From Ulva prolifera (taxonomy: Eukaryota > Chlorophyta > Ulvophyceae > Ulvales > Ulvaceae): a DNA stretch of 64,000 nt. Below, one piece after another: positions 23,585-36,122 of this stretch; the first letter of the stretch is position 1, and each line of letters starts with the position of its first letter. The stretch spans positions 9,544,356 to 9,608,355 of the forward strand of contig CM041200.1 of assembly GCA_023078555.1 (NCBI GenBank). Reading direction: 5' to 3'. The position numbers were made by a program, and so were the translations under genes. A model generated the notes under the pieces. The model saw nothing but the letters and a program-made list of their open reading frames with translations. It ran no database searches and was not told the origin of the DNA.

Positions 23585-26500
23585 CTAGAGGCGCCCGGTG
23601 AATGGCGTGCGCGCGTCGCAGCCCTCGAACAGCGAGTCCGGCATCGTGGCGTAGGCCATGAGGGTGCAGACGAGGGAGCTCGTGTAGTCGATCGCCGCCT
23701 CGCTCGCCTGCCAACGCTGGCGGTCGTCCTCGTACAAGTCCGTGCCCTCCCGCACCGGGCCGTCCGTGGGGGCGTTGCGGTCGTACGGCCCCGACACGAG
23801 GCCGCCGCACAGCATGCCGGGGTTCGGGGTCTCCGGGGCGTAGAAGTGGGGGTAGGCCGCGTCGCGGCTGTGGACCTTGGACGGGAAGTACCGCCCGATC
23901 CTGCACGCATGCGCGGCGACCGTGACCGCATGCATGCGTCAGATCGTCATGCAGGCCGTGCGATCGACGTCGATGCAGCGAGGCGCACAAACACCACAGC
24001 ACAGCACAGCACAGCACAGCACAACTGCGGAGCAGATGGACCCGCGGGCGGATGCTGCTCCCACAAACCACGTCTGCGCTGGTTGTGCCTGTGTATGTGG
24101 CTCCCACGGAGCGTGGCCTGTACTTTGACGGATGGCAGCGCACCCGACCATGTAGGAGAAGCCGTCGGGGCCCTGGGTGTTGCAGGAGGAGCCCTCTGTG
24201 GTGCACTTGTGGTTGAAGGTGTACCCTAGCTGCCGCTGCATGAAGCACGCCGCCCCCTTGCGGGCCGCGCTGTCGGCCGCGTCATACCCGAGTGCCTGGT
24301 AGATGCCCGCCGCACACATGCCGTTCATCGCCGTCCCGAGGTTGCCCCAGGGGAAGTCCAGCGGGTACGCGCTCCCGTCGGGCGTCCTCCTGCAGCCGCG
24401 CCGCACAGCTCTCAATCGGAGGTCAGAAAGCTCGCAGTAGCTGGACGAGCTCCGACTCGCAGGCACCATGCCTGACACCTCGTTGCAGGTGCTTCGGTGT
24501 GGGGTGAGTCCGGGGCCGTCCAGTGGATGCACACCACGATGTAGACATACGTGATACGTACGAACGCATGCATCAAGGGTGCGGCGTGGCTTAGGTGTGG
24601 TCTGTTCCCGTGTGGCTCCTGCAACGCCACCGGCCTCCCCGGCTTTGTCCATTGAACACACACACCCGGCACGATGGGACCCGTGTGGGGCCACACAGCC
24701 TCCTGGCAGATCAGTGATTGGTGCCCTTGCGGATGCGATTGCAAGTTCATGAGGATGTGTCCGTGCCCCCTATTCTGCCTGGAGCCTGGGCTGTCGCCGG
24801 AACACATCATGTGCATGCCGCTCATGCATGGGTGCGCACTCGCAGAAGCGGTAGTAGTTTGCGAGTGTCTCGCCGCCGTTGCTGCACTGCGACCACAGGC
24901 CCACGCTCGCGCGGAGGGTGTTGCGGTAGAAGTCACGTGACCGCATCGCGCCCGGCGCGTCGGGCGCGGTCGCCATAATCACGATGCCCTGTGTGAGGAC
25001 GTTGTTCCAGTTGTAGAGGAACGTCTGCTGCGCGACCGACGCCGGCGGCCCCTGTGGCCACAGCGCGTCGGCGTCGGTGCGGTAGTAGGTGTTGCCGGTG
25101 AGCGCGTAGAGGGCCGCCGCGGCCACAAAGAGGACCTCTTCCGGCTCTTTCTTGTTGAGGTACAGCATGCATGGCTGCACAGTGACAGCGAAGTCAGGGC
25201 CGAAGCACCGCAGGGTCCGGGGGACGGCCCATGGCAAGATGCTGGATCAAAGGACTCCTTTCAGCTGCTCAAGGGGGTCAAGGTGGACGACGCGCACAGA
25301 AATGGTTTGACATCATGTGAGGTAGAAGGGGAAGCGACAGCAGATGTGATTCGTTCTGGTCCCAACAGCCGATAATCCAGCTGATGATATTGCTAAGCTC
25401 AGACCCAGCGGTCGCGGTTTTCAAGAAGCCCCGCATCAGACGTGTGAGCTGCACGTTCACAGACACGAGGTTGCACCGCATTTCAATACCCACGGCGCAC
25501 TGCTGAATTCCCGGAGAGCGCCCGGGTCGATTCTGCACTTCACGTACATCCCCCGCACAGTCAAGGCTGTTGCTCTGCAGGTTTGCTGCCCAAAACCTGC
25601 CCCGCAAATGGCGTTGCGTGAGGTGCATACAGATGGTAAGGACCCACGCCATTGCTCGGCAACACACCAAAGCTTGGTCGCGAAGAGGAAGAAGGTCGCG
25701 AAGAGTAACACACTAGTGTGCTACTATTTGCAACCAGAAGCACCGAACCGCGGATCCACAAAATTGCTCCCATGTGACACACGGTGCATATGGAAGGGGG
25801 TACCAGGAGGGGGATGCGAGCGCCGGTAACATGCCGGTACTCGGGTCCATATGCATGCATGGAGAGGGGGGAGTGGCGCACCGACAGCACAGGGTCGCCG
25901 TCCTCCTCCACCTCCGTGCACCCCGAGCCCACGCAGTTATACACCGCGCTGCTCCGGAAGCAGACCGAGTCAAAGTCGAGCTCCTGGAACATCTCCTTCG
26001 CGTACTCGTACGCGCGCGCCGCCTTGACGCCGTACTCCACCGCGGCCGCCTTGTCCGCCGCCGTGCCGTGTGTCGCGAGCACCTTGGCCGTCATTGCGAG
26101 GCCGGTGGCGGCCTGCGCGGCGACGTCGGCGGCCGGGTGCTCGAGGTCGGCGACGTAGCACTTCTGCTGGTAGGCGGCAGGGGCGGCCCAGGAGGGGTAG
26201 GCGATCTTGCCGTAGGTGGAGGAGTCGGCGACGCCGATGAGCATCGTGAACTCGGAGTTGTCGGCGCGGGTGACCAGCATCGCGTTGGAGATTGATGCGC
26301 CCAAGTACCTGCACGGGCGGGTGGTGATTGAGAGCACTCCGCCTGTAGAGCTCATCAGATCTGACGATCACACGAGTCAACGCGATTTCGCTGGACGCAA
26401 GCTAGCGCTGTGTCCAGGTTCCAGCCGCGGCAACGAGATGCGGGCCCTTCTGCTTCCACTGTTCTGTCAAGTTCACCTGAGTTGACACTGTCAACTCAGG

Positions 26501-28111
26501 TGAAGGGTATGCGGCAACACCCACCCTGGCTGCTGGAATGTACCAGGCCAGCAGCCACAGCTAAAGGCACCAGGGCTTGTTTGGGGGACAGACATATCGT
26601 GCATCGATCCGATGCAACACGGAAGCCCGTACACGCATGCATGCATTGTGTCGCTGAGGACTGGAATGCAGTTGGGACAAGGTAAACATGCATGGATAGC
26701 ATGCGTAGACACGTAGTGAGACAGGGGTGCACCTGATCTGGCGCAGGAGGAGGTCCTTGAGGGGGGTGGTGGTGAAGGCGCCGCGCAGGCAGCCCGCGGG
26801 GTCCCCGAGGGCGTCTCCCGGGGTCATGTCCGCCAGCAGCGGCATGAACTGCAGCGCGCCGATGGCTATCTGCGTCGCAGAGAACGCCATCGGCCCCGTG
26901 ACCAGCACCGCGTCTGCACGCAGGGGCCGATGTCAGCGCGTCGCCTGGCCTGGCGGGGGTCTTGTCACCTGACGCCCATCCGCCCTGAGCAACGCGGCAT
27001 GGCTCCGGCTTCACGCCGCCGCACTCGGCCGCCGCTCAGACGGTGAGAACGCATGCATGGAGCAGGGCATGCGGCGAGACGACAGATGCATACTCATGCG
27101 CGTTGCCGTCTTCACAACAGAAGTGATGACAGATTCTGCAGGCAGGGCGGTGGAGAGCGGCAGATATCTCGCCACATGCACGGCACCTCCTTCGACGGGA
27201 GAGATGTATCGGACAACAGCCGAGGGAGGTGCGGGCGACTTGCGCCATCGCGCGAGGGCCACGAGGCCGGATGTAAAAACAGCTGGGGGGTCGTGGAGGG
27301 GGGGGAGGAGCCGCACTGCCGGCCTCAAAGTAGCCCGGAAAGTTTGCCATGTCCACATCTGCCCGGTCCGCGGGCTCCAGCGTCTCCACGAGCTGTGTGC
27401 ACACGTTCTGGTAGCCGGGCTCCTTCCACTCCCACACATTTGGGAACAGGGTTTCACTGTCGGCAGGCTTCACGCCTGCCCTCTGCGCCTGCAGCCACCA
27501 TCCCCGAGGTGTGCATGGTGGTGACTCTCTCTTTTCAGCAAGCTAGGCCACATGATTTGATGAGTGAGGCCTCACGGTGTGTGCATGTCCGCCTCCAGAG
27601 GATACCCAGATCTCGTGTTGGAGAAGGTTGGAGTCGGAATGGACCGGGGGGAACCGCGCTGTCTTATCATCGCTTCTAGGCCCAGTTTGAATGTGGGGAC
27701 AGCAGACGGGGGCGCGTTCGGACACATGATGATGCAGGACCTTCGCACACCATGCAAATTCGCCAAATCTATCACAAAAAACAGCATTGCTTGAACAGCC
27801 CGCCGGTGCAGACATCCCAACGTCTCATAACAATGCCATTGGGATCCCTCTCGAGAATATATACTCGAGCAATGTATACTCGAGTATAGTTGTGACGCAT
27901 TTATATGGGCTCTGTACATGATCAACCACCCTCATCGCAGCGGAGGGGCGCGCACCTCGTAGAAGGCGGTGTTGATGCCGATGGCGTGAGCAGCCAGCGC
28001 CTGCCTCTGCGCCTGCGTCGACGCGGCCGCCAGCGGCGCAAACGCGACGGCTGCCGCGCAGCATGCACACAGCACCACAGCCGGGGCGGCCCTCAGCTGA
28101 AGCGCCCCCAT
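23585..28111 (-). CDS. GH9-like glycoside hydrolase, copy B (intact, 610 codons)
   Basis: GH9 enzymes are inverting endoglucanases with an (alpha/alpha)6 barrel. Exons (minus): 28111-27956, 27488-27317, 26913-26733, 26308-25882, 25174-24840, 24389-24144, 23900-23585. The frame closes with no stop. Exon 1 encodes a hydrophobic leader (MGALQLRAAPAVVLCACCAA), so the product should be secreted. GH9 landmarks: AHAIGINTAFYEAQRAG (FFEAQRSG of the family), GYFEAGN, TGPMAFSATQ, PAADVAAQAATGLAMTA, FLYNWNNVL, the FMQRQLGY helix, FSYMVGIG, HSRDA, CGGLVSGP and SEAAIDY. The family DAGD motif is EAGN (Asn about 110), so the normal base Asp is missing; the acid Glu (about 573) is present. Its leader differs from those of copies C-E and resembles A. 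Exon 5 is one codon longer than in C-E. Substrate and activity are not known. Confidence 0.9.
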
Positions 28112-28740
28112 GGCCACACCGTGCTCTTGAGTCGTCAGGTGCGACAGCACCGTCCCCCGGCGGCTGATGCGGGTCGCTGCGTCGTGGCGTTCGTGTTGAC
28201 ACCTCACAGCCACGCCCAAAGACCGGCAACTATAGCACCGTTTGCTCTACGTGATTGGGCCGCGGGACAGGCAGGCAGGCTGGCCCAAGAGCCAGAGGAC
28301 AAAGCTGCCGATGTGTTCAGACGGCACTGCTGCCAGGCTGAGGTGCTCCTGCTGGGCGCACACCGGTCGGGCTGTCAGCGCCACCTGGCTATGGACTCCT
28401 GGGGACGGCCTGCATGCATGAGAGCACCTGGGTGAGGTTCCAGGATGGTGAGGAAGCGGGGGGGGCGACAGTGCTGCATGGCCATACGATGCCAGCAGCC
28501 ACTGCGGCTGCTCCACTGGCATGGCATGCACAACCTGGCTGTGCGCGAGAGCTTGCCAATTGTTTGTGTGAATCTTGTCAAGATGCACAACCTGGCTGTG
28601 GGGCTGTCTACACCAGTGTTGGGTCGTCGGGCCTGATCACATGGAACAATTCTGATTACTCAGGTCTAATTTCCGGATGGGAGCCCCAAAAATGCTGCAT
28701 GGCGACCCGACACTGGTCTACACTCTCCTTGGGCTGAGCG

Positions 28741-28863
28741 GTGTGGCAATCCAGTGATATGGCTGCTATACCAGTGATATGGCTGCTATACCTTGCTCGT
28801 CGCGACATGTGCAAGTTGCAAGGGCCCAGTGGCACAGCGGCCATATCATTGTATTGCCACAAG
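28741..28863. mobile_element. About 120-bp MITE related to the 45-bp hairpin in copy A
   Basis: It starts TGTGGCAATCCAGTGATATG and ends with a nearly complementary CATATCATTGTATTGCCACA. Inside, the segment GTGATATGGCTGCTATACC is directly repeated. The flanks AGCGG and AGCAG could be a slightly altered 5-bp target duplication. The matching ends tie it to the exon-2 insertion of GH9 copy A, which looks like an internally deleted form. Confidence 0.75.
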
Positions 28864-29098
28864 CAGCCCGGTGATGTGATGTGTGCGATGGCCAGTGCAC
28901 ATTTCCAGTTGCCCCGCTGTTCAGGAAGATTGCACTGCAGACAACATTCCTAAGAATGGGTTGCAGCTCCAACCCTAGCACAGGAACAACCAGACATAGA
29001 CTCCCATCCCACTGCAGCCACTCTCTTGCAGACCAAGGACAAATTTACAGCACGAACACTTGAGAGCCTTGTACACCTCTTCCACCACAAGTCTTCGG

Positions 29099-29216
29099 GT
29101 GCTTCCTCGTGGTCCTGGCGGTGCTGCCGGCCGCTCCGGCTTTGTCCTTTGTAACACGTGTTACAAAGGACAAAGCCGGAGCGGCCGGCAGCACCGCCAG
29201 GACCACGAGGAAGCAC
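29099..29216. repeat. Perfect 118-bp palindrome
   Basis: Two 59-base arms are exact reverse complements and meet without spacer at CACGTG (centre between 29157 and 29158). Each arm is a copy of the GC-rich dispersed repeat that reads GTTACAAAGGACAAAGCCGG from the centre outward. Both strands therefore show the same open frame, which is an artefact of symmetry. Confidence 0.95.
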
Positions 29217-31553
29217 ACGAACAACGCAACGGTCATGCGCTCATGGAAGAAGTGGGTGTGGTGACAGGGCTGTGCTGCCACTCGTGGAACCCATGCATTA
29301 TCGAGGACACGCGCCCGAGACCACCGTCAGACCCCGTCCTACGCGTAGCGCTACGCGATGTTACGTCCTTATTTTCCGTGTATCACGTACACCTTGGAGT
29401 GTGGCTTGGTCCCGCGGAACGTCACGGAACTGGGCAGAATGAACTCAGCACAAGCAGGCTCAATTGCTTTGCACAACACGCTTTGGTAACTTTGCACAAC
29501 ACTTTAGGCGCAGCACGGCCGAGGCAGGTCCACCAGGGCAGCAGCAGCTGCTGGCACGTGCGTCGTGATGCCTAGGTTAGATCGCAACAGCCTGCGTCTG
29601 CGGTGGCGTTGGCGCTGACGCTAGAGGCCGGGCCTACGGTTGTGCCCACCTCGGTACAATGCCTCGAGTCCAGTGGCCTGTGAACTCGTGAAGGATCCCG
29701 TGGCGAACAGCGCAGCTACGTATGCAGGCCATGAATAGCAAAGCTGCATGGCGCTGCGGCTCGGCCAAGCCCCCGGATACGTGCATCTATTTACAGGCGA
29801 ACGAGGTGCTAGAAACGAATCGATCGGGAACATGTGCTGGCGCTGCATGACACGTGCACCGGGCCCGATGCGCCCAAGCTTGGCCAAGCCCGTGAGAGCC
29901 CATGCATGCGTGCACCTGCAGCTGAAGACACGGGGCAACGATCACGCAAGGCGTAACCTGGACTCATGGGTATCATGCCCGAGTAACCTTGCCTGCAGGC
30001 AGCTCCTATGCAGAGGCGGTGCAGCGCTGGACTGTGAGTTGCAGGCCATGGCACTGCCATCTGGGGTGACAACAGCCACCGGGGGCCAACCGCAGCGTTC
30101 ACAATCATGATGCTGTCACTCGGGCATCAGCTGACAGACGGCCGCAGGGCTGCAGGACGCGCTGGGCGCGATCGGCCGTGTCGGAGATCAGCAGAGCTCT
30201 GCAGTGGCTCCACAGGACAGATGTCCAGGCGACAGCGGACGGTCGTGACGCGGCCATGACAGTCTAGCTATAGCGCCTGCAAAGCGCACAAGTCCCGGCC
30301 AGAGTCTGCATCACAGGCGCGCACGGGCCTTACGTCGTCGCGTGAGCACTCAATGCTGTGCGCTGAGACCGGGCTGTGTTCCGGCGGAACCGGAGTGTGC
30401 ACATTGTGGCGTTGGCACATGCGTGCCCAGCTGTATGGACTGCATTGCGGGGGGGGCTCCGTGCGCTGGCAACACAAAATGGCCAGGCGTCTACAACAAG
30501 CAGCGATATCACAGTGCCTGCGCACTGCTAACTTCTAGGGCGCGTCGAGCGCTACTGGCGAGTCGACGTGAAGCGTTGCAGCGACAGAGCTAGCGACAGC
30601 AGCTATGTACAATCGCTGCGACGCTGCCGGCGCTCTTGCGCCACAGGCAGGTAATACAGCAGCAGTTCATGAGAGACAGTACCTGCTGTAGGTCCGTGTA
30701 CTGTCGGTTGCGCGACTTCGGCTGGTGTTGGGCCTTGGCGCGGTCCGATTGCGAGCAACAGAGAAGCAACTTCAGGCGCCCGGCTACAGGCACCACAGCG
30801 CACTCATTTTGCTGTCCAGCGCTACTGCATACTCTGACAGAATTTACAGCATGTGCGTGCACGCGAGGCTGTTGACGAGGTGGGAACAGGCGCCACTGCA
30901 AACACGAAGCAGCAGTCTCGACGATGTTTGAAATCAGCGAACAAAACGCTTACGCAACGCTACAGGCTGGTTACGGAGCCGCTTCACGCCGCTGAAGGCA
31001 ATGCAACGCCTTCTTGGTCTCTAGGAAGGTCAATCATGCCATGTATCCTGACCTTGGGACTCATCGCGGGCCACCTCCTCGCTGATCCGGCCCCCGCAGC
31101 CACAGCAATTGCACCTGGTGCGTGCCGAAACCACCACAAACAGAGGTGCAGTGCATGGCATCATGCACGGTATGTTCCAAGAACGAACGCATGCACGCAC
31201 AGCTGGCCGAACAGCTTACACGCAATCGACACAAAGCTGACGGCCATGACTCCAAGCTTGCTAGACTGCAACGCGTGCGTGCATTTGGCCCCTCTCCCCA
31301 AGCAAGCGCCGAAGGCTAAAAACAATATCAACCGCCTGGGAAGACTGAATTCAACGTGACCTTGGACATGTATGCACACCACAGGCACATGGTAGATGCA
31401 GGACACATCCAGTGTGGCCAGCATGCATGGGCCTGTGCCATGGCATGGCTCACGTGTGGTTGAACGAGCAGCCTAGGACTGTCAAACAGACCAGGGTTGT
31501 CTATACCCCCCCTGGGCCTGCTGGCTTGCCCATGTCAGACTACTTTGTCCATG

Positions 31554-31612
31554 TGTTACATAGATAAAGCCGCCAAGGCAGGCAGCACCGCGAAAGAAGC
31601 AAGCAGACCAAG
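31554..31612 (+). repeat. GC-rich dispersed repeat terminus (TGTTACA ... GGCAGCACCGCG)
   Basis: It reads TGTTACATAGATAAAGCCGC, then GGCAGCACCGCGAAAGAAGC. Other members in this window, in either orientation, are at 2968-3005, 29099-29216 (head to head), 39712-39770, 42603-42667, 49043-49105 and 62400-62462. The shared sharp end at TTGTAAC or its complement suggests the end of a transposable element; internal parts were not identified. Confidence 0.55.
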
Positions 31613-31864
31613 CAGCTTTGTCCATGCGACACAGCTCTTATGAATGCAGTACCATCGGGGGCAGTGATGACAAACTTCGCTTGCCCTGAATCACTGTAAT
31701 GCTGCATCATGACTGCCTCCAGGTATTCAGGGGGAGGCTTGGCGGCGCCATGCGGCAGCCGTCACACATGTCACTACAGATATTAGTTGGTCTTGATCAG
31801 TTGCCCAGCAGAGGCTGCCTGTCAGCCAGAGCTGTGGGGGTGCAATGCATGTACATGGGCGCAA

Positions 31865-31965
31865 TGCATGTGGGGGATCCCCGGGGAATCCCCACTGGGG
31901 GCATTGGGGGTAATCCCCAGGGGGGGCATTGGGGGTAAACCCCACTGGGGGTAGTGGGGGGAATC
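31865..31965. repeat. G-run minisatellite
   Basis: Units of the form GGGGGCATTGGGGGTAATCC and CCCCACT alternate about four times. G-runs of 5-7 and C-runs of 4 follow at short spacing on the same strand, so both hairpins and G-quadruplexes are possible. Confidence 0.85.
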
Positions 31966-32597
31966 TGCGGCGTGCTTGCTCTGCCTGGGCCTGTTTGCCC
32001 TTCTGTAGCAAACGCAGTCAGCAAACGAAGTCAGCGGTGCAGTCGGGAGGGTCTACAGTGGAGAGATTCACACCCGGGCACGGCCATGAAACCTCTCGAG
32101 TCCTCCGCAGGCCGGGCTGCTGTGGGGACTTTAGCAAGGCAGGACCAGAAGACACCATGATGCCATACGGCTGTGTACGAGGATCCGGATGGCAGCATCC
32201 TAGCGCGGGAGGAGCAGCAGGGCGAGAGTCCCTTTGCAATGCATCCTACATCTGCAGCATCGCCCGAGTCGCACAGGCGGTGCTATCCGGTGAGAGACCT
32301 GCGGTGCCTGCCTGGCATGACCCTCAGCATGCAGGCGAGGCAGCGCCGGGGTGTATGGTGGTAGCATCGGCCGATCATCGAAGAAACAGCCAGCCACTCG
32401 AACTGATATTGCCCATGGCGGTGCACTGTATGGCAGCAACACAAGTGAGTGGACGGCTGCAAACTCCATGCAGCGCTCCTCGGTGTGCGGATGAAGAGGA
32501 CACCGTTTTGCATGCAGGCTCGGTCAATGGGCCCGCGGCGGGCCGCAGATGTATGGCTGAGGTGCAGCTGCGAGAGAGTACATCCATGACTTCGCCC

Positions 32598-32700
32598 TCA
32601 GCATCTCGAGGTCCATCTGGTGCTGCTCGTTGTACCAGCTCGAGATGCTGAGAGCGAAGTGCTATGCTGGTGCACATCTGGTGCTGCTCGTTGTACCAGC
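32598..32700. repeat. Inverted repeat with a duplicated core
   Basis: AGCATCTCGAG and CTCGAGATGCT enclose a segment ATCTGGTGCTGCTCGTTGTA that is repeated directly about 60 bases further on (near 32676-32700). No element or gene was recognised around it. Confidence 0.75.
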
Positions 32701-35700
32701 CGCAGCAACTCTGGCAACCCTCTGGTCACTGACCTTGGTCAGCCTGGTCCAGCCTGCCGAAGTGCTATGTCGCCTGGCAGCAGTCTCCAACCGGTGGTTT
32801 GGGGAAATTTTGTGACCACTATGCAGCTGAGCCCATGGCAGACCTCATCATCTGTACTGGTGAGCATAGGCTTGAAAACATGCAGCTCCGTTGAATACTA
32901 CAGTCAACCTCGTCCTGCAAAGGGTAGGCTCCCTTAAGGTCGTACGATGGCAGTGATTCAGTACTGGATCCGCTGAGGCCGTTATGAACTCTTGACGCAT
33001 TGGCATTGGATGGAAACAGACCGAGCAGTACTGTTCTGACACCAGACTCGCTGTGCCACAGTGCAGCAGCCTGGGCGCATGATCATCTCATGTCGGCGCT
33101 TCGCCAGGAATAATAAACCAGAGCTGCATACGCCCTCCACGATGTCAAAGTCGCTCTTTTCGCACTTCGAGGAGACTGGCCAGCAGTAATTGAACCATCC
33201 GCACGATCACAAAGGATCTCTTCCATCCGCCAGTTCGCCACACAAGCAGCGCGCCCTAGCATGTATGAAGCCTAAAATGTTTCAGGTTTCTACTTTCGCA
33301 GTCTGCGTTCGAGGGGCTCACCCAGTGTCGCTCTTTGCACACACGCGTGTGCGCTGGTAGGATAATAAAGAGTTGAGCGGATCGGCTTAGGTCGAGTGCC
33401 ATCTAACAGCTACAATTGAGGACGTTGTAGTTCATGAGGGCGGCTAGCCGGATGTTAGGATGTAGGTTGAGTAGTGTCCGCGGGTGCAGTGTTGCGTCGC
33501 ATTTCGTGTGCTTGAACGTGCTCGCGCTAGCGCTGACCTGATGCGAGACCCTCATCGCTGATACAAACCCCGAACCATCTTGACAGTGAAGTCGCATGAA
33601 CCTGTACGCTTTCGAGCTGTCCCGATCAAAACTGTGTCGCCGGTTTCTATTGGTCGTGTGCATGCAACAGTGATCCCATTGCGTTCCGATGAGGTCTTCC
33701 CGAACCAAGTTGCATGTCGAAACTGACATCCAGTCTATTGATCGTTGCAGCTGGCCCAGCTGGAACGTGCGGATGTGAGCTAGCCACTCCATATAGCTGG
33801 GTCACCTCACCACAATCCATACCCAACAGAGTTCGCTGTCTAGCGGCGGTCATGATACAGAGTCACTGATACATAGTAACAACGTTTCCTGATGCTTCAC
33901 AGGTTGTGTTTCACACAGATGTGAGTGTCCCCACAACAAGTGTCCCAAAGCTTTGACTATCCGGAGTCCCGATTCGGGACCGTGCGTAGCAATGCCCGAG
34001 CTGCGATCGGCCAGGCGTGTGCTTGTCGTACATGTCGTACTTCACGCAAACAAGAGCTCGGACAACAGGGACGCCACGATAAATTGCTCCGCGACAACGT
34101 TTGCTGCTCGGTTTCGTCCCCAGTGGTGTGTGCTGCCACTCCACAGATGCGGTATAGCCATGGCGTTTCATGGAAGGCGTGGCCCTGTCCACAGAGACAG
34201 CAACGATCAAATTTTTTGCTCGTCAACAGCTCAGCCAAACGTCAAAGTGTCCGCTGTCCGTTTCCGAAGGCTGGGGCCAGGAATTCGCCGGTTGCCACCA
34301 ATCATGCAGTGTATATGAACTCCATTGTTTTATTAGGCGGATTGTTCCACTACAGGAGACAGCCCTTGCCTCCCTGTCGATGTGGCTTGATCTGCAACAC
34401 GCTTTCCCCCGCGCTTGGGAGAATGCTTGGCTCTCCTGCACCCTTCTTGACAGCGTACGCAATCACGTGGACTTTGATGAACCTCGTGGTTCATAGGTAT
34501 CCGATGAACGTTGCATTGAGAACCAGACCGTCAGCGACCGTTGGATGGCTGCAGCGACATTACACCCGACAGCACCCATTCCGAGTCTGTTGCAGTGATG
34601 CACGGCTCCAACACGTGTGAACATATCTGTAGCTTCCTGTGGTGCCAGAGTAACTGCAATTGTTGCCGTACTGTCACCGGTTTGCGTACAACAGCAGCAT
34701 CCTACTCTGTACTCCGCGGCCCGGCAGTATGGTTTTCGACAGCGTGCAAGCTACCGAAGAATTCGAAAACCCTTTATGTGTGGAGGGTTTCTACTATACG
34801 CTGCATAATTATGACATTTATTCGTGCACTGGACTCGCTAACCTTGTCTCCCATGCTCTGCCTCCTGGCAATGGACTCTTGTCTCAAGAGGGCGCCAGAT
34901 CTGTCGCTCGACTTTTGTGGGACTGGTGAGCTTCACTGGAGCCTGCTTCCGCCATGTGGCAAGGTCAGGATTGTTACTGTTGCATAGCTTTCGAGGCTAT
35001 ATGCAGAGTGTGCATGGGCAATGCCTACCTACAAAAGTGCTCCACAGAAGATGCAGATCACAACTGCACCCAGCATCAGGTGCTCAACGCCGCACCACAA
35101 TTCTGTGATGCAGCCACAACATCACTGTAACATTGTAATACACCCCACAATCACAAAGCCTCACCTCCTTCTGACCTTTTGTCAGCATCAGCTATCTATC
35201 TCAGATATCTGAGATATTCAGGCAATGCAGACTGCCTCCTTCAGTGCCCGTATACATCCTCATGGGTCACTGCCAGCACAGCCACAGCCTGTTTTCACAA
35301 ACCGCCTCTGCACCAAGCTCGCAGATGTCCAAACATGCGATAACGAGTCAACAACTACAAGCAATGGGGGACCTCGCACGGCCATCACAGTGGCACGGCA
35401 CGAGGCCAAACGGGTCACTGCTTTGGGGCTCCGCAACGCAAGTGCGCCCGCATTGGACTGCCACTAGAGCCTCACGAGTACTTCGTTGCCAGAGAGCGAA
35501 GCACTCCGGACAGCGAAGCACTCTGCAATCCAGTGAGAATATCTAGTCTACCACCTGCTCTGCCCCCTGAAGCCATCTGCATGAGCTCCCATCAGGCATT
35601 GATCAGATACAGGCACCCCAGCTTCAGAAAACGACGAACAACTACACAAGCAGCTATGCGCAAGACCTCAATCAAGCACACTTCTCGGTACACGCGTACG

Positions 35701-36122
35701 ATTCAGGCGCACATCGCTGGTCGGGGCGCTTCGACCAGGACCACATCAGCACCAGGCAGCTATGCCACACATAGCCGGCCGGTGTGACGGCCACACCTGA
35801 CACACACACACACGCGACGCCCTCGGTGCGGTGCTGCCCGCCTGGCCACCTGTATCCTTGTTATCAGTGCTGGGTCGCTTTGCAGCATTGTCAGGGGTGC
35901 GCCCCAAAACATAGGCCTGGATATTCGGAATTGTTCTATGTGACCGGGCCCGATGACCCAGCACTGCTTGTAACACACATGTATGCAGTCCATGCATCAT
36001 ATCACACACCAGCCGCTGAGGTGTCCTGCCCTGTGATCTGCTACTAGTAGTACCCGCACTCTGCCCCTGTCGCACACACCTCATGCCAATGGCACCACGT
36101 GGCACCAACGTGCCAACAGCGC

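Larger units (their letters stand above)
28112..36122. other. Large spacer between GH9 copies B and C; no gene recognised
   Basis: Contents in order: a 120-bp MITE relative (28741-28863), a 118-bp perfect palindrome (29099-29216), the block related to copy A's upstream flank (30538-31200), a terminus of the GC-rich dispersed repeat (31554-31612), a G-rich minisatellite (31865-31965), an inverted repeat with duplicated core (32598-32700), and from about 33.9 kb the flank that recurs in units D and E. Open stretches at 31929-32651 (plus) and 33403-33792 (minus) exceed 125 codons but show no known domain. Confidence 0.5.

Noticed and set aside
23513-24229. Long plus-strand open stretches opposite the GH9 exons (also at 36099, 45877 and 55284)
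   Set aside because: They are antisense shadows of conserved GC-rich exons; the minus-strand frames match GH9.
28975-29280. Pair of near-identical open frames on opposite strands (LQRTKPERPAAPPGPRGS)
   Set aside because: They are the two faces of the 118-bp perfect palindrome, so the symmetry is not evidence of coding.
31929-32651. 240-codon plus-strand open stretch
   Set aside because: No recognisable domain, it begins inside a G-run minisatellite, no splice or homologue support, and GC-rich DNA gives such stretches by chance.
33911-34620. Open stretches on both strands that might belong to a transposable-element protein
   Set aside because: No conserved motif could be named, and the matching flanks in units D and E do not keep the frame.
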